Assembly (NCBI RefSeq): GCF_016860545.1
Contig: NZ_BNEB01000006.1
Span: 124,001-188,000 of the forward strand
From: Streptomyces asoensis
Lineage (GTDB): Bacteria > Actinomycetota > Actinomycetes > Streptomycetales > Streptomycetaceae
DNA length: 64,000 nt
Reading direction: 5' to 3'
The notes below the pieces were generated by a model. That model was not told where the DNA came from and did not search any database. It worked only from the letters and a program-made list of their open reading frames with translations. This document shows, piece after piece, positions 41,928 to 49,136 of the stretch (its first letter is position 1; each line of letters starts with the position of its first letter). The position numbers were made by a program, and so were the translations under genes.

Positions 41928-42713
41928 ATGACCGCACGGCCCGTACGTTCGAAGCGCAGCGGTCCGGGGGCCGCCCCGGCCATGGGTGTCTGCGATGCGC
42001 CGTTCAAGTCCTCTCTGGTCAAAGCGGTGTTCAGGGACGTGACCGCGATGCATGTCTCCCGCTCGGCCGCGTGGGCCGCCGCGTCGGTGACGCGGACCGT
42101 GGTGGCGGGGGTCGTCGACGGCGCGCGGCGGGTGGCGGCGGCGGAGGGCCGCACGAGGCTGGTTCCGGGGGACCTTCTCTCGGCGATCGACCGGGACGTC
42201 GAGCTCGAGGTGGGGAGCACGTGGTACGACCACAGCCCGACGTTCCGGGGCCTGACCGGTGTCCTGTACGACGCCGGGGGTGTCGTGGTGCCTTCCCGCG
42301 GGCGTGGCGGGTCGCGCAAGGTGGGTGCTGTGGTGGGTGCCCACAGGTTCGAGGCGGGGGTCAGGAAGGTGCTGCGCGGCCAGGGGGTGACGGCCGTCCC
42401 GGCGATGGTGCGTGACCTGGACGGGATCGCGAGCGTGTTCCTGACGGATCTCGCCCGGGACGCGGCCGGGGTCGTGCGCGAGGGCGGGGCCGGTCGTTTC
42501 GGCGCGGTCACCCTGGTGATGCCGGGCGAGCCGGCCTCTCCCCCGCTGCGCAAGGACTCCTTCCGGGCCCGGCCCGCGCGCCGGGGGGACGGGCGGACCA
42601 TCGGCAGGGACGACGTCCTGGCCGCCGCCAGGGTGCGGTTGTCCGGCGGCCGGCTCGGACAGCGGGCCCTCACCGAGGCACGCGCGGCGGCACCGGACAC
42701 TCCGGGTCACTGA
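41928..42713 (+). CDS. Histone-fold doublet resembling eukaryotic H2A-H2B
   Basis: A 261-residue, Arg-rich basic protein (40 basic, 24 acidic residues). Residues 46-93 align with H2A helices 2-3: a 28-residue helix, then [21 protein letters not shown] against H2A [33 protein letters not shown] (111-123) recalls the H2A docking segment GGVLPNIQAVLLPK. Residues 139-255 align with H2B: [14 protein letters not shown] against [27 protein letters not shown] against SFVNDIFERIAG, and [18 protein letters not shown] plus [14 protein letters not shown] against STITSREIQTAVRLLLPG and ELAKHAVSEGTKAV. About 35 extra residues sit in the second fold's loop 2. It presumably binds DNA as a pseudodimer. ATG 41928 has AGGGAG 11 bases upstream; the start is uncertain. 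Confidence 0.6.
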   Translation: [261 protein letters not shown]

Positions 42714-42790
42714 GCGGGGGCGACCGGTATCGCCGTCTGCGCCCTCGGCCGTCGGCGCGGACTCGCGTGCGGGGCGGGGATCAGGTGGGG

Positions 42791-43061
42791 TCAGGCGTTC
42801 TGGTCGGCGCCGGTCATCAGGGCGAGCACGCTGTGCGGTGCGTGTTCGTCGATCATGAGCCGGTAGAAGCCGTCGTCGTCGGCCTCCACGGTGGCGGCGC
42901 GGGCGTACATGGCCTCTTCGTTCGCGGCGAGGGCCGTCGAACTCCTTCGCCACCCGTGCGGTGAGGGCTGCGGGGTCGGTGGTGTCCAGGCCTGCGAACC
43001 AGTTCTGGGGCTTGCTCAGTTGCGCGTAGGTGTGCAGGGTTCCGCCGCCTCCCGGTGGGCC
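42791..43061 (-). pseudogene. FAD monooxygenase (TetX-like), two deletions
   Basis: Two pieces of a PHBH-type flavin monooxygenase remain in different frames. The upstream piece reads TLHTYAQLSKPQNWFAGLDT to VAKEFDG. The downstream piece reads ALAANEEAMYARAATVEAD to APHSVLALMTGADQNA, the usual C-terminus. The roughly 150 residues that normally separate them (including the GD motif) are missing at about 42933, out of frame. The FAD-binding N-terminus is lost where the sequence joins the TetR fragment. Inactive. Confidence 0.65.
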
Positions 43062-43070
43062 AGCAGTCCC

Positions 43071-43269
43071 ACGGCTGCACGCGGACGACGGCGACGGCAC
43101 GGACCGGGAGGCCTTCCTGGAGGACGCCGCCGCGCAGTGGGCGCAGATCGACCCCGGCCGGTACCCGTTCGTGCACGCGGCGGCGACCCGGCTGGGTGAG
43201 CACGACGACCGCGAACAGTTCCTCGTCGGGGTCGACATCTTCCTCGCCGGCGTCTCGGCGCTGGGGTGA
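43071..43269 (+). pseudogene. TetR regulator, C-terminal fragment
   Basis: LHADDGDGTDREAFLEDAAA, then QWAQIDPGRYPFVHAAATRL and DDREQFLVGVDIFLAGVSAL, matches the C-terminal ligand-domain end of TetR-family proteins. The DNA-binding N-terminus is missing. The fragment begins where the monooxygenase remnant on the other strand ends. A single deletion probably removed the shared promoter and the 5' parts of a divergent TetR/monooxygenase pair. Confidence 0.65.
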
Positions 43270-43306
43270 CGGGCAAGGCGACGCCCGGGCAGGCTAGGTT
43301 GCTCGG

Positions 43307-43747
43307 GTGAGTCTTCTTGATGATGTGGCCGAGCGTGACGGCTGGCGGTGCTGGGTGTGCGACGAGCCGGTCGACCCCGGCAAGTCGGTGAACGATCTCC
43401 AGGGGCCGAGCGTCGACAGCCGGACCGCGGACCGCAAGGCCAAGGTCGCCGAGCGGCTCGCGCACCGCGGCTGCAACTCCCGCAAGGGCGCGGTCAAGGT
43501 GGTCATCGCCTGGCCGGACCGGCTGTACGTGGTCGAACCCGCGCCGCTGCTCGCCGTCGCCGCGCGACTGGAGCGCAAGGGGGGCCGCGAGACGGTGGGG
43601 CGCTGTCCGACCAGGCAGGACGCGCAGGACGCGGCGGACTGGCTGGTCGACAGGTTCTCCCGGCTGACCCCGGGGCTGCCGGTGACCGCCGGCGTCGAGC
43701 CGGGCGGCGGTCAGTTCCTCGTGGTCCTGGCGACCGGCCGCCGCTGA
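43307..43747 (+). CDS. HNH-like zinc-ribbon protein, catalytic histidine replaced
   Basis: A 146-residue protein. The first zinc knuckle is CWVCDEPVDP and the second lies in LAHRGCNSRKGA, the normal end of an HNH nuclease domain. Between them, where HNH enzymes have the VDH histidine pair, this protein reads VDSRTADRKAK, so the catalytic His is replaced by Ser and nuclease activity is doubtful. The C-terminal 70 residues form an unrecognised alpha/beta domain. The start is GTG 43307. The family is seen across Streptomyces, so conservation without catalysis suggests a structural or binding role. Confidence 0.7.
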   Translation: MSLLDDVAERDGWRCWVCDEPVDPGKSVNDLQGPSVDSRTADRKAKVAERLAHRGCNSRKGAVKVVIAWPDRLYVVEPAPLLAVAARLERKGGRETVGRCPTRQDAQDAADWLVDRFSRLTPGLPVTAGVEPGGGQFLVVLATGRR

Positions 43748-43844
43748 CCGCGCTCACCGTACGGCCCGGCCGGAGGCGGCCGGGTCGGAGGCCGGGGCGC
43801 ACGGCGCGTTGCGCCGCGGTCCCCTGCGCAGGTCTGACGTCCGA

Positions 43845-44246
43845 TCAGGCGGAGGCGAAAGCCTCCTCGGGGACGTCGTCCAGGACGAATCCGTTGTCGA
43901 GGCGGACGCGGACCGTGACACGGAGCATCCGTAGCCGGTGGGCGATCCAGTGCTCCTCCAAGGCTTCCACCTGCTCTTTCAGTTGCCTTCTGCTCTCCGG
44001 GGGCATCTGGTGGCCGAAGTCGTCGAGCAGCGACTTCAGGCGCAGGTACTCGCCGACCTCGTGGCTCTGCCGGCGGCGATGCTCGTGCACCCGCTCGACG
44101 GTGCCTTCGACGCCCGCCGCCAGGGCCACCGAGCCGGTGAAGGCACCCGCCTCCTCCGCCTCCTCCGCAGGCTCCCCGGCCGGGGTCACCGACCCGGCCA
44201 GCCGAAGGTCCGCCGCCAGCCGCACCCGTTGACCTACGTTCAGCAT
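43845..44246 (-). CDS. Conserved hypothetical protein with coiled-coil core
   Basis: A 133-residue protein. A short beta N-terminus (MLNVGQRVRLAADLRLAG) is followed by a charged helical stretch (EHRRRQSHEVGEYLRLKSLL and RRQLKEQVEALEEHWIAHRL). A final strand pair (RVTVRVRLDNGFVLDDVPEEAF) closes it. There is no signal peptide. The SH3-like ends around a helical hairpin could mediate protein binding; function unknown. GAAGG lies upstream of ATG 44246. Confidence 0.65.
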   Translation of the reverse strand: MLNVGQRVRLAADLRLAGSVTPAGEPAEEAEEAGAFTGSVALAAGVEGTVERVHEHRRRQSHEVGEYLRLKSLLDDFGHQMPPESRRQLKEQVEALEEHWIAHRLRMLRVTVRVRLDNGFVLDDVPEEAFASA

Positions 44247-44355
44247 GATCGGCCCTTCACCTTCCTCGTCGGTGCGGTCCGGTCAGGCGTGCGTCGCCAG
44301 GCGTGCCGGACAGAACTGGATCATCCCATCCGCCCGCGCTCCCCCGGCACGGGCG

Positions 44356-44510
44356 AGCCTGGGCACCGCCGAGACCGAGCAGGTCCTGCGGCGCTTCACC
44401 CGGGGCGGGCCCAAGCACCCGACGTGCGAGCGATCGAAGAGCTGGTCCGGGCGGTACGTACTTCGTTCGTCTGCGACTACCTCGCCGATGTCGAGATGCA
44501 CCAGAAGATC
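44356..44510 (+). pseudogene. Tn3-family transposase fragment, frameshifted
   Basis: One frame reads SLGTAETEQVLRRFTRGGPK followed by HPT. From about 44424 another frame continues AIEELVRAVRTSFVCDYLAD followed by VEMHQKI. Together they reproduce the C-terminal block of Tn3/Tn4811-type transposases (Q-I-L-R-R-F-T-R ... E-L-G-R-A-V-R-T-I-F). Only about 50 residues remain and no inverted repeats or resolvase were seen, so this is a relic of an element that once inserted here. Confidence 0.65.
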
Positions 44511-45029
44511 CCTCCGAGCGACGGTGCCCGGCGCGCGCACCTCGCACGGGGAGACAGTCGCAGCCACGGCGTGACACCTGGTGACCTGTTCGGTGGGTCC
44601 GACGAGTTCGGCGGGCAGAGCGCCGGGGCAGCCGGATTTCCTTTCCTGCTCGGATCCCGGCGGGGCGACCCTTTCCACTCCATCCGATGTGCGGCAGGAC
44701 AACAATCGGGTGAGTACGAGCAGAAATTCCCGGGACGGTCAAATCATCTTCTCCCCGACCAGACTTTTATCAATTCGTCAAGGCCGGACTTGCCACTTTT
44801 CCCGGCGGTCGCTGCGGAAGAACGAGATCAGTGAAGAACCGCACATCAGAGGGATGATCCGCTGCTGACGGCAGGATTTCGGTGTAGCCTTCCAAGGCAC
44901 ACAAAATTGCTTTCCGGTTGGTAGTCCGGACCGCAGGCACGGTTTTCCGCTCCACTGCGTCAACGTCCTCCCCTTCAGGGGAGTCCTGGTGTGCTCCGAG
45001 TACGAGAAGAAATCTGCACTGGGAGTACT
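44511..45029. other. Intergenic A+T-richer region, no supported gene
   Basis: These 519 bases follow the transposase relic and have clearly lower G+C than the rest of the window. Open frames occur on both strands but none has a ribosome site or recognisable motif. It likely includes decayed mobile-element DNA and the promoter of the downstream flavin monooxygenase. Confidence 0.5.
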
Positions 45030-45038
45030 GTGTCTGGA

Positions 45039-46244
45039 ATGCGTATCGTCATCGCCGGCGGCGGACTCGCCGGGCTGACGCTGGCCCACTACCTGAACCG
45101 GAACGGCCTGGACGTGGCCGTCCACGAGCGCGACGCCAACGTGGCGGCACGTGAGGCCGGGTACCGGATCCACATCAATTCCACCGGCACCTCCGCGCTG
45201 CACGCAGCGCTGGAGCCGCGTCTGTGGGAGCTGTTCCTGGCGACCTGCGGCATGCCGAGCGACGACATGCTGCTGTTCGACGAACAGTTCAACCTCCGCC
45301 CTGGCCGGGACAAGTCGGCCACCGAGGGCACCGGGGTGCCCACCGACATCCCCGAGCACCTGGTGGTGTGCCGCTCGACCCTGCGCCGCATCCTCTGCCT
45401 CGGCCTGGAGAAGGCCGTGCACTTCGGTTCCCGGGTCACCGGCTACCGCACCCACCCCGACTCGGCGATCACCGTGCTGCTGGAAGGCGGGGCCACGGTC
45501 GAGGCCGACGTGCTGATCGCCGCGGACGGCATCAACTCCTCCGTACGCGCCCAGCGCCTGCCCCAGGTCCGGATCGCCGATCTCGGCTCGCGGCACATCG
45601 CCGCGAAGATCCACCTCACCGACGAGGCCAAGGCCAAGCTGCCGGAGCGGATGTTCAACGCCTTCTCGCTCGCCTACGCCGCCGACTTCACCGGGCTGAC
45701 CCTTGGCCCGCTGGAGCGCACCGACCCCGCCTCGCCGCTGATCGCGGAGCAGGGGCCCGACTTCCGGCGCGAGGCCACCGCCGACTACGCGCTGAGCATC
45801 TTCAACTCCCTCGCCGGCCAGATGCTCCCCGACGAAGAGCTGTTCACCGCCGGCCCGGACAAACTCAAGGCGCATGCCCTACAGCGCGTCGCCACCTGGC
45901 ATCCCGCCCTGGTCGACACGGTCCGGCTGTGGGACACCGCCACCGTGCAGGCCCTCAAGTGCCGCAGTTGCGTGCCCGTCGACGCCTGGGAACCCTCCCA
46001 CGTGACCGTCATGGGCGACGCGATCCACGCCATGAGCCCCGCCCTGGGCATCGGAGCCAACACCGCGCTGCGCGACGCGCACACCCTGGGCGAGCAACTG
46101 CTCGCCGTCGCCCACGGCGACAAACCGCTCATCGAGGGCATCGGCACCTACGAGGACACCATGCGTGACTACGCCTACCACGCGGTGCGGACGTCCGCAT
46201 TCGTCGGTCAGAAAGTGATCGGGCACCTCCCCCTGCCTGAATAG
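45039..46244 (+). CDS. FAD-dependent monooxygenase (PHBH fold)
   Basis: A 401-residue group-A flavin monooxygenase. GGGLAGLTLAHYL binds the ADP of FAD. VLIAADGINSSVR is the DG motif and HVTVMGDAIHAMSPALGIGANTALRDA is the GD motif with the flavin ribityl site. The family hydroxylates aromatic polyketides, tetracyclines and similar compounds. No biosynthetic genes surround it, so a resistance or catabolic role is as likely. ATG 45039 begins the conserved N-terminus; GTG 45030 has the better spaced GGGAG and is a real alternative. A terminator follows. Confidence 0.9.
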   Translation: MRIVIAGGGLAGLTLAHYLNRNGLDVAVHERDANVAAREAGYRIHINSTGTSALHAALEPRLWELFLATCGMPSDDMLLFDEQFNLRPGRDKSATEGTGVPTDIPEHLVVCRSTLRRILCLGLEKAVHFGSRVTGYRTHPDSAITVLLEGGATVEADVLIAADGINSSVRAQRLPQVRIADLGSRHIAAKIHLTDEAKAKLPERMFNAFSLAYAADFTGLTLGPLERTDPASPLIAEQGPDFRREATADYALSIFNSLAGQMLPDEELFTAGPDKLKAHALQRVATWHPALVDTVRLWDTATVQALKCRSCVPVDAWEPSHVTVMGDAIHAMSPALGIGANTALRDAHTLGEQLLAVAHGDKPLIEGIGTYEDTMRDYAYHAVRTSAFVGQKVIGHLPLPE

Positions 46245-46254
46245 TCACCGCGCC

Positions 46255-46288
46255 GCTCGGGTGGTGCGTATGGACGCACCACCCGAGC
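46255..46288 (+). terminator. Terminator after the flavin monooxygenase
   Basis: A perfect 15-bp stem with a 4-base loop (ATGG), 10 bases past the stop codon. Confidence 0.8.
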
Positions 46289-46470
46289 CCGCCGGCTCTC
46301 GGCGGACGAAGCAACACCGGATCGACCGCCAGGACGAGACCGCGCCGCGCGGGCTTCCGCGCCCGCCGCAGAGGCGCGCAGGGGTCGTGGCGCGCCGCCG
46401 GGCCGGCAGCGGTTGACGTAAGCCGAGAACAGGGCCGTCACGCGTGCCTCAGGATCCCCCGAAGCAATTA

Positions 46471-46484
46471 CTTGGCTAGCCACA
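46471..46484. promoter_or_regulatory. MarR operator, distal copy
   Basis: CTTGGCTAGCCACA shares TGGCT-N-GCCACA with the copy at 46503-46516, 32 bases away. Both precede the quinone oxidoreductase/MarR unit. Confidence 0.6.
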
Positions 46485-46502
46485 CATTCGGTGCTACTTT
46501 TA

Positions 46503-46516
46503 TGTGGCTGGCCACA
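46503..46516. promoter_or_regulatory. MarR operator, proximal copy
   Basis: TGTGGCTGGCCACA: perfect 6-base arms, 40 bases before the oxidoreductase start. With the distal copy it makes a spaced pair typical of MarR repression. Confidence 0.65.
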
Positions 46517-46556
46517 GAAGTGGGCGGCAGGGCACCTCCCCGAGGAGAGCACCGTG

Positions 46557-47471
46557 ATGAAGGCCATCGTTTTCGACGCGTTCGGCGGCACCGAGGTCCT
46601 GCACGAGACGGAGATCGACGTTCCCGAGCCCGGCGCCGGCCAGGTGCGGGTGCGGGTACACGCCGTCGGCGTCAACCCGGTGGACGGCAAGATCCGCTCC
46701 GGCGGCATGGAGGCCATCTTCCCCACCACGCTGCCCGCCGTCCCCGGCGGGGAGATCGCCGGTGTGGTCGACGCCGTCGGCGAGGGCGTCGACGACCTCA
46801 AGGCAGGGGACGAGGTCCTCGGCTGGTCGGACACCGGCTCTTACGCCCAGTACGCCCTGGCCTCCGCGGCCGTCCTCGCGCCCAAGCCGGCCGGCCTGGA
46901 CTGGACGCACGCCGCGGCCCTGCCCGTGGCGAGCGACGGCGCCGAACGCGTACTGGACCTGCTCGGCGTCACCGCCGGCGAGACGCTGCTGATCCACGGG
47001 GCGTCCGGCGCGCTCGGCACCATCGCCGTCCAGCTCGCCGTCGCACGCGGCGCCCGCGTCATCGGCACGGCCGGAGCCGCCAACCAGGAGTACGTCACCT
47101 CGCTCGGCGCGACCGCGCTGGTCTACGGGGACGACCTGGTCCGGCGGGTCCGCGAACTCGCCCCCGACGGAGTGGACGCCGTCTTCGACGCCGCGGGCAA
47201 GGGCGCGCTGGAGGACTCCATCACGCTGCGCGGCGGCACCGACCGGATCGTCACCACCGCCGACTTCCGCGCCCGCGAACTCGGCGTCGTCTTCGCCGAG
47301 GGCCCGCAGCGCCGCTCCGCGAAGCGGCTGGCGGAACTGGCCCGGCAGGCCGCGGACGGCACACTGGTCACCACGATCAGCGCCGCCTACCCGCTCGCGG
47401 AAGCCGCCAGGGCACAGCAGGCCAGCGACGCCGGTCACAACCGCGGCAAGATCGTCCTGACCGTCAGCTGA
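46557..47471 (+). CDS. Zinc-free quinone oxidoreductase (MDR family)
   Basis: A 304-residue NADPH:quinone-reductase-like protein. MKAIVFDAFGGTEVL is the start, VGVNPVDGKIRSG the family loop and LLIHGASGALGTIAVQLA the nucleotide-binding site. There are no zinc-ligand cysteines. It reduces quinones or enones with NADPH. ATG 46557 (or the GTG just before it) follows GAGGAG. The MarR gene lies 37 bases downstream on the same strand, and two matching palindromes precede the operon, suggesting induction by a quinone-like compound. Confidence 0.9.
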   Translation: MKAIVFDAFGGTEVLHETEIDVPEPGAGQVRVRVHAVGVNPVDGKIRSGGMEAIFPTTLPAVPGGEIAGVVDAVGEGVDDLKAGDEVLGWSDTGSYAQYALASAAVLAPKPAGLDWTHAAALPVASDGAERVLDLLGVTAGETLLIHGASGALGTIAVQLAVARGARVIGTAGAANQEYVTSLGATALVYGDDLVRRVRELAPDGVDAVFDAAGKGALEDSITLRGGTDRIVTTADFRARELGVVFAEGPQRRSAKRLAELARQAADGTLVTTISAAYPLAEAARAQQASDAGHNRGKIVLTVS

Positions 47472-47508
47472 CCGGTCGCCCGCAACTCTTCAGGCCAGGG
47501 AGCAGAAC

Positions 47509-47988
47509 ATGTCCGACCCCACCGCATCGGAACTGCCGGACGCGGCACGCGACGGGCGCCTGAGCTACGCCATCTTCCAGCTCGCCCGCGCCCACCGCGG
47601 TCACGCCGCCGCCATGCTGCGCGCCCTGAACCTGCACCCGGGACAGGAACTGCTGCTGATGCAGCTCTTCGACCGTGACGGCCAGACCCAGGGAGAACTG
47701 CTGGAGCGTGCGGGCCTCGACCACTCCACCGTCTCCAAGTCGCTGCGCCGCATGCAGGAGGCCGGGCTGCTCACCCGCGAGCCCGCCGCCCACGACCGGC
47801 GGGTCATGGTGGTCAGCCTCACCGACGCCGGCCGCGCCCTGCGCGAACCCATCGCCGACATGTGGCGCACCCTGGAGCGGATCTCCGTACGCGATCTGAC
47901 CCCTGAGCAGGTCGACCTGTTCACCACGTGTGCGCGGACCATCGAGAAGTCGGTCAGGGACCACAGCCGGCAGACACCCGCCGGGTAG
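47509..47988 (+). CDS. MarR family transcriptional regulator
   Basis: A 159-residue MarR protein with the winged helix at about residues 60-110 (TQGELLERAGLDHSTVSKSL, then RRVMVVSLTDAGRALREP). GGGAG lies 8 bases before ATG 47509. It is the second gene after a quinone oxidoreductase, and the TGGCT-N-GCCACA pair upstream is probably its binding site, giving autoregulated control. It has no cysteine in the DNA-binding half; one Cys near the C-terminus (FTTCARTIE) could sense oxidants. Confidence 0.9.
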   Translation: MSDPTASELPDAARDGRLSYAIFQLARAHRGHAAAMLRALNLHPGQELLLMQLFDRDGQTQGELLERAGLDHSTVSKSLRRMQEAGLLTREPAAHDRRVMVVSLTDAGRALREPIADMWRTLERISVRDLTPEQVDLFTTCARTIEKSVRDHSRQTPAG

Positions 47989-48105
47989 GGGCGAGCCGTC
48001 CCCCGGCCCTCGCCGCAGGGCGAGCATCGCGCGAACCTCCCGCCGAGGTCCTCGCCGAGGTCCTCCCGCCCCGCCCGTCCGTCCGTCGTCTCTGTTCCGT
48101 CCCGC

Positions 48106-48300
48106 TCAGGAGACCGGCTCGGGAACCTCGCCGGGCCTGACCGGGACGATCTCGACGCGGGTGCAGCCCACGGCCTTCAGCTCGGTACGGCGGTGCTTCG
48201 CGGACCGCTTGTCGTACCGGCCGGCGGACGCCTGCGGAGTGCCGTCCGGGTCGGTCCACAGGAGACCGTAGTTCTGCGTCGCGCTCGTCATGGAGATCAT
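48106..48300 (-). CDS. Small hypothetical protein
   Basis: A 64-residue protein (SMTSATQNYGLLWTDPDGTP to VEIVPVRPGEVPEPVS). GGGGAAG precedes ATG 48300; ATG 48291 is an alternative without a site. A basic stretch KRSAKHRRTELKAVGCTRVEI contains the only cysteine. Not recognised. Confidence 0.5.
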   Translation of the reverse strand: MISMTSATQNYGLLWTDPDGTPQASAGRYDKRSAKHRRTELKAVGCTRVEIVPVRPGEVPEPVS

Positions 48301-48428
48301 CACTTCCCCGGTCCCGGCAGCCATAAGCACGCCGATGGTAGCCCCCATCGGGCTCGCGGGGAGGGCACTCCCGCGGGGCGCGTGGCGGTACGCCGGCCGG
48401 GCCGTGCGTGCGCCTGGCGGGAACGGGG

Positions 48429-48467
48429 GCGGCCCCCGGGGCGGCGAGGCCGCCGGCCGGGGGCCGC
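48429..48467. terminator. G+C-rich hairpin
   Basis: GCGGCCCCCGG and CCGGGGGCCGC form a perfect 11-bp stem with a 17-base loop in the gap between the small hypothetical gene and the ribosomal-protein operon. It could stop read-through from the operon. Confidence 0.5.
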
Positions 48468-48477
48468 GGAGAAAAGG

Positions 48478-48597
48478 GGTGTGGTCGTGGAGGGCGGTCG
48501 CCTACGCGGCGAAAGGCTCTGCGGGGCTTCAGCCGGACGATCGTCCCCGCAGGCAATAGGTGAGGCCCGGGGACACTGTCCCCTCCACGACCACACC
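48478..48597. other. Structured 120-bp element with nested inverted repeats
   Basis: The outer arms are perfect 17-base complements (GGTGTGGTCGTGGAGGG, 48478-48494; CCCTCCACGACCACACC, 48581-48597). Inside are a TGCGGGG/CCCCGCA hairpin (48520-48526 with 48545-48551) and a GGGGACACTGTCCCC palindrome (48569-48583) that overlaps the right outer arm, so the two pairings are mutually exclusive. No coding sequence spans it. It may be a structured RNA, a switch, or a small mobile repeat. Confidence 0.5.
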
Positions 48598-48609
48598 GTT
48601 CACAACACA

Positions 48610-48646
48610 GCCCGCCGCGTGGGCATTCCCGCACCGCGCGGCGGGC
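48610..48646 (-). terminator. Terminator of the ribosomal-protein operon
   Basis: GCCCGCCGCG and CGCGGCGGGC form a 10-bp stem with a 17-base loop just past the L36 stop at 48653. Confidence 0.65.
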
Positions 48647-48652
48647 GTGCTG

Positions 48653-48775
48653 TCAGCCCTGGCGTGCCTTGAAGCGGGGGTTCTTCTTGTTGACGACGAA
48701 GACCACGCCCCGGCGGCGCACCACTTGGGCCCCCGGTTTCGACTTCAGCGCACGCAGTGACTTACGCACCTTCAT
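48653..48775 (-). CDS. rpmJ: Ribosomal protein bL36, zinc-free paralogue
   Basis: A 40-residue protein, MKVRKSLRALKSKPGAQVVR through KKNPRFKARQG. It has the L36 fold but no cysteine, whereas the standard L36 binds zinc through a CCHC set. Such C-minus copies replace the zinc form when zinc is scarce, releasing zinc. It is the last gene of a three-gene set with C-minus L31 and L33, which in Streptomyces is typically repressed by Zur. Confidence 0.9.
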   Translation of the reverse strand: MKVRKSLRALKSKPGAQVVRRRGVVFVVNKKNPRFKARQG

Positions 48776-48831
48776 GGTCTGCTCCCTTCTTCCGCGATGA
48801 CGGCCCGCGGCCGGCCCGGGTCAGGACCGGG

Positions 48832-49092
48832 TCAGGACCGGGCCGTTGCCGTGCGGCCGTAGCGGCGCTCGAACCGTTCGACCCGCCCGGCGGTGTCCAC
48901 GACCCTCGAGGTCCCCGTGTAGAACGGGTGACTCGCCGAGGAGATCTCGACGTCGATCAGCGGGTAGGTGGTGCCGTCCTCCCACTCGATCGTCCGGTCC
49001 GAGGTCGCCGTGGAGCGGGTGAGGAAGAGGGCGTTCGCGGCGCGGTCACGGAAGGCGACCTGCCGGGATTCGGGATGGATGCGGGGCCTCAT
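48832..49092 (-). CDS. rpmE2: Ribosomal protein bL31, type B (zinc-free)
   Basis: An 86-residue L31 of the long type B form: MRPRIHPESRQVAFRDRAAN, a TTYPLIDVEISSASHPFYTG block and an FERRYGR end. The CXXC zinc site of type A is absent. ATG 49092 is followed by the conserved RIHP. It lies between the C-minus L33 and L36 genes on the same strand, with gaps of 44 and 56 bases, forming a zinc-starvation operon. Confidence 0.92.
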   Translation of the reverse strand: MRPRIHPESRQVAFRDRAANALFLTRSTATSDRTIEWEDGTTYPLIDVEISSASHPFYTGTSRVVDTAGRVERFERRYGRTATARS

Positions 49093-49136
49093 GGTGTTCC
49101 TTCCTTGTGCCTGTGTGCCCGGGTCGGGAGCGTGGG

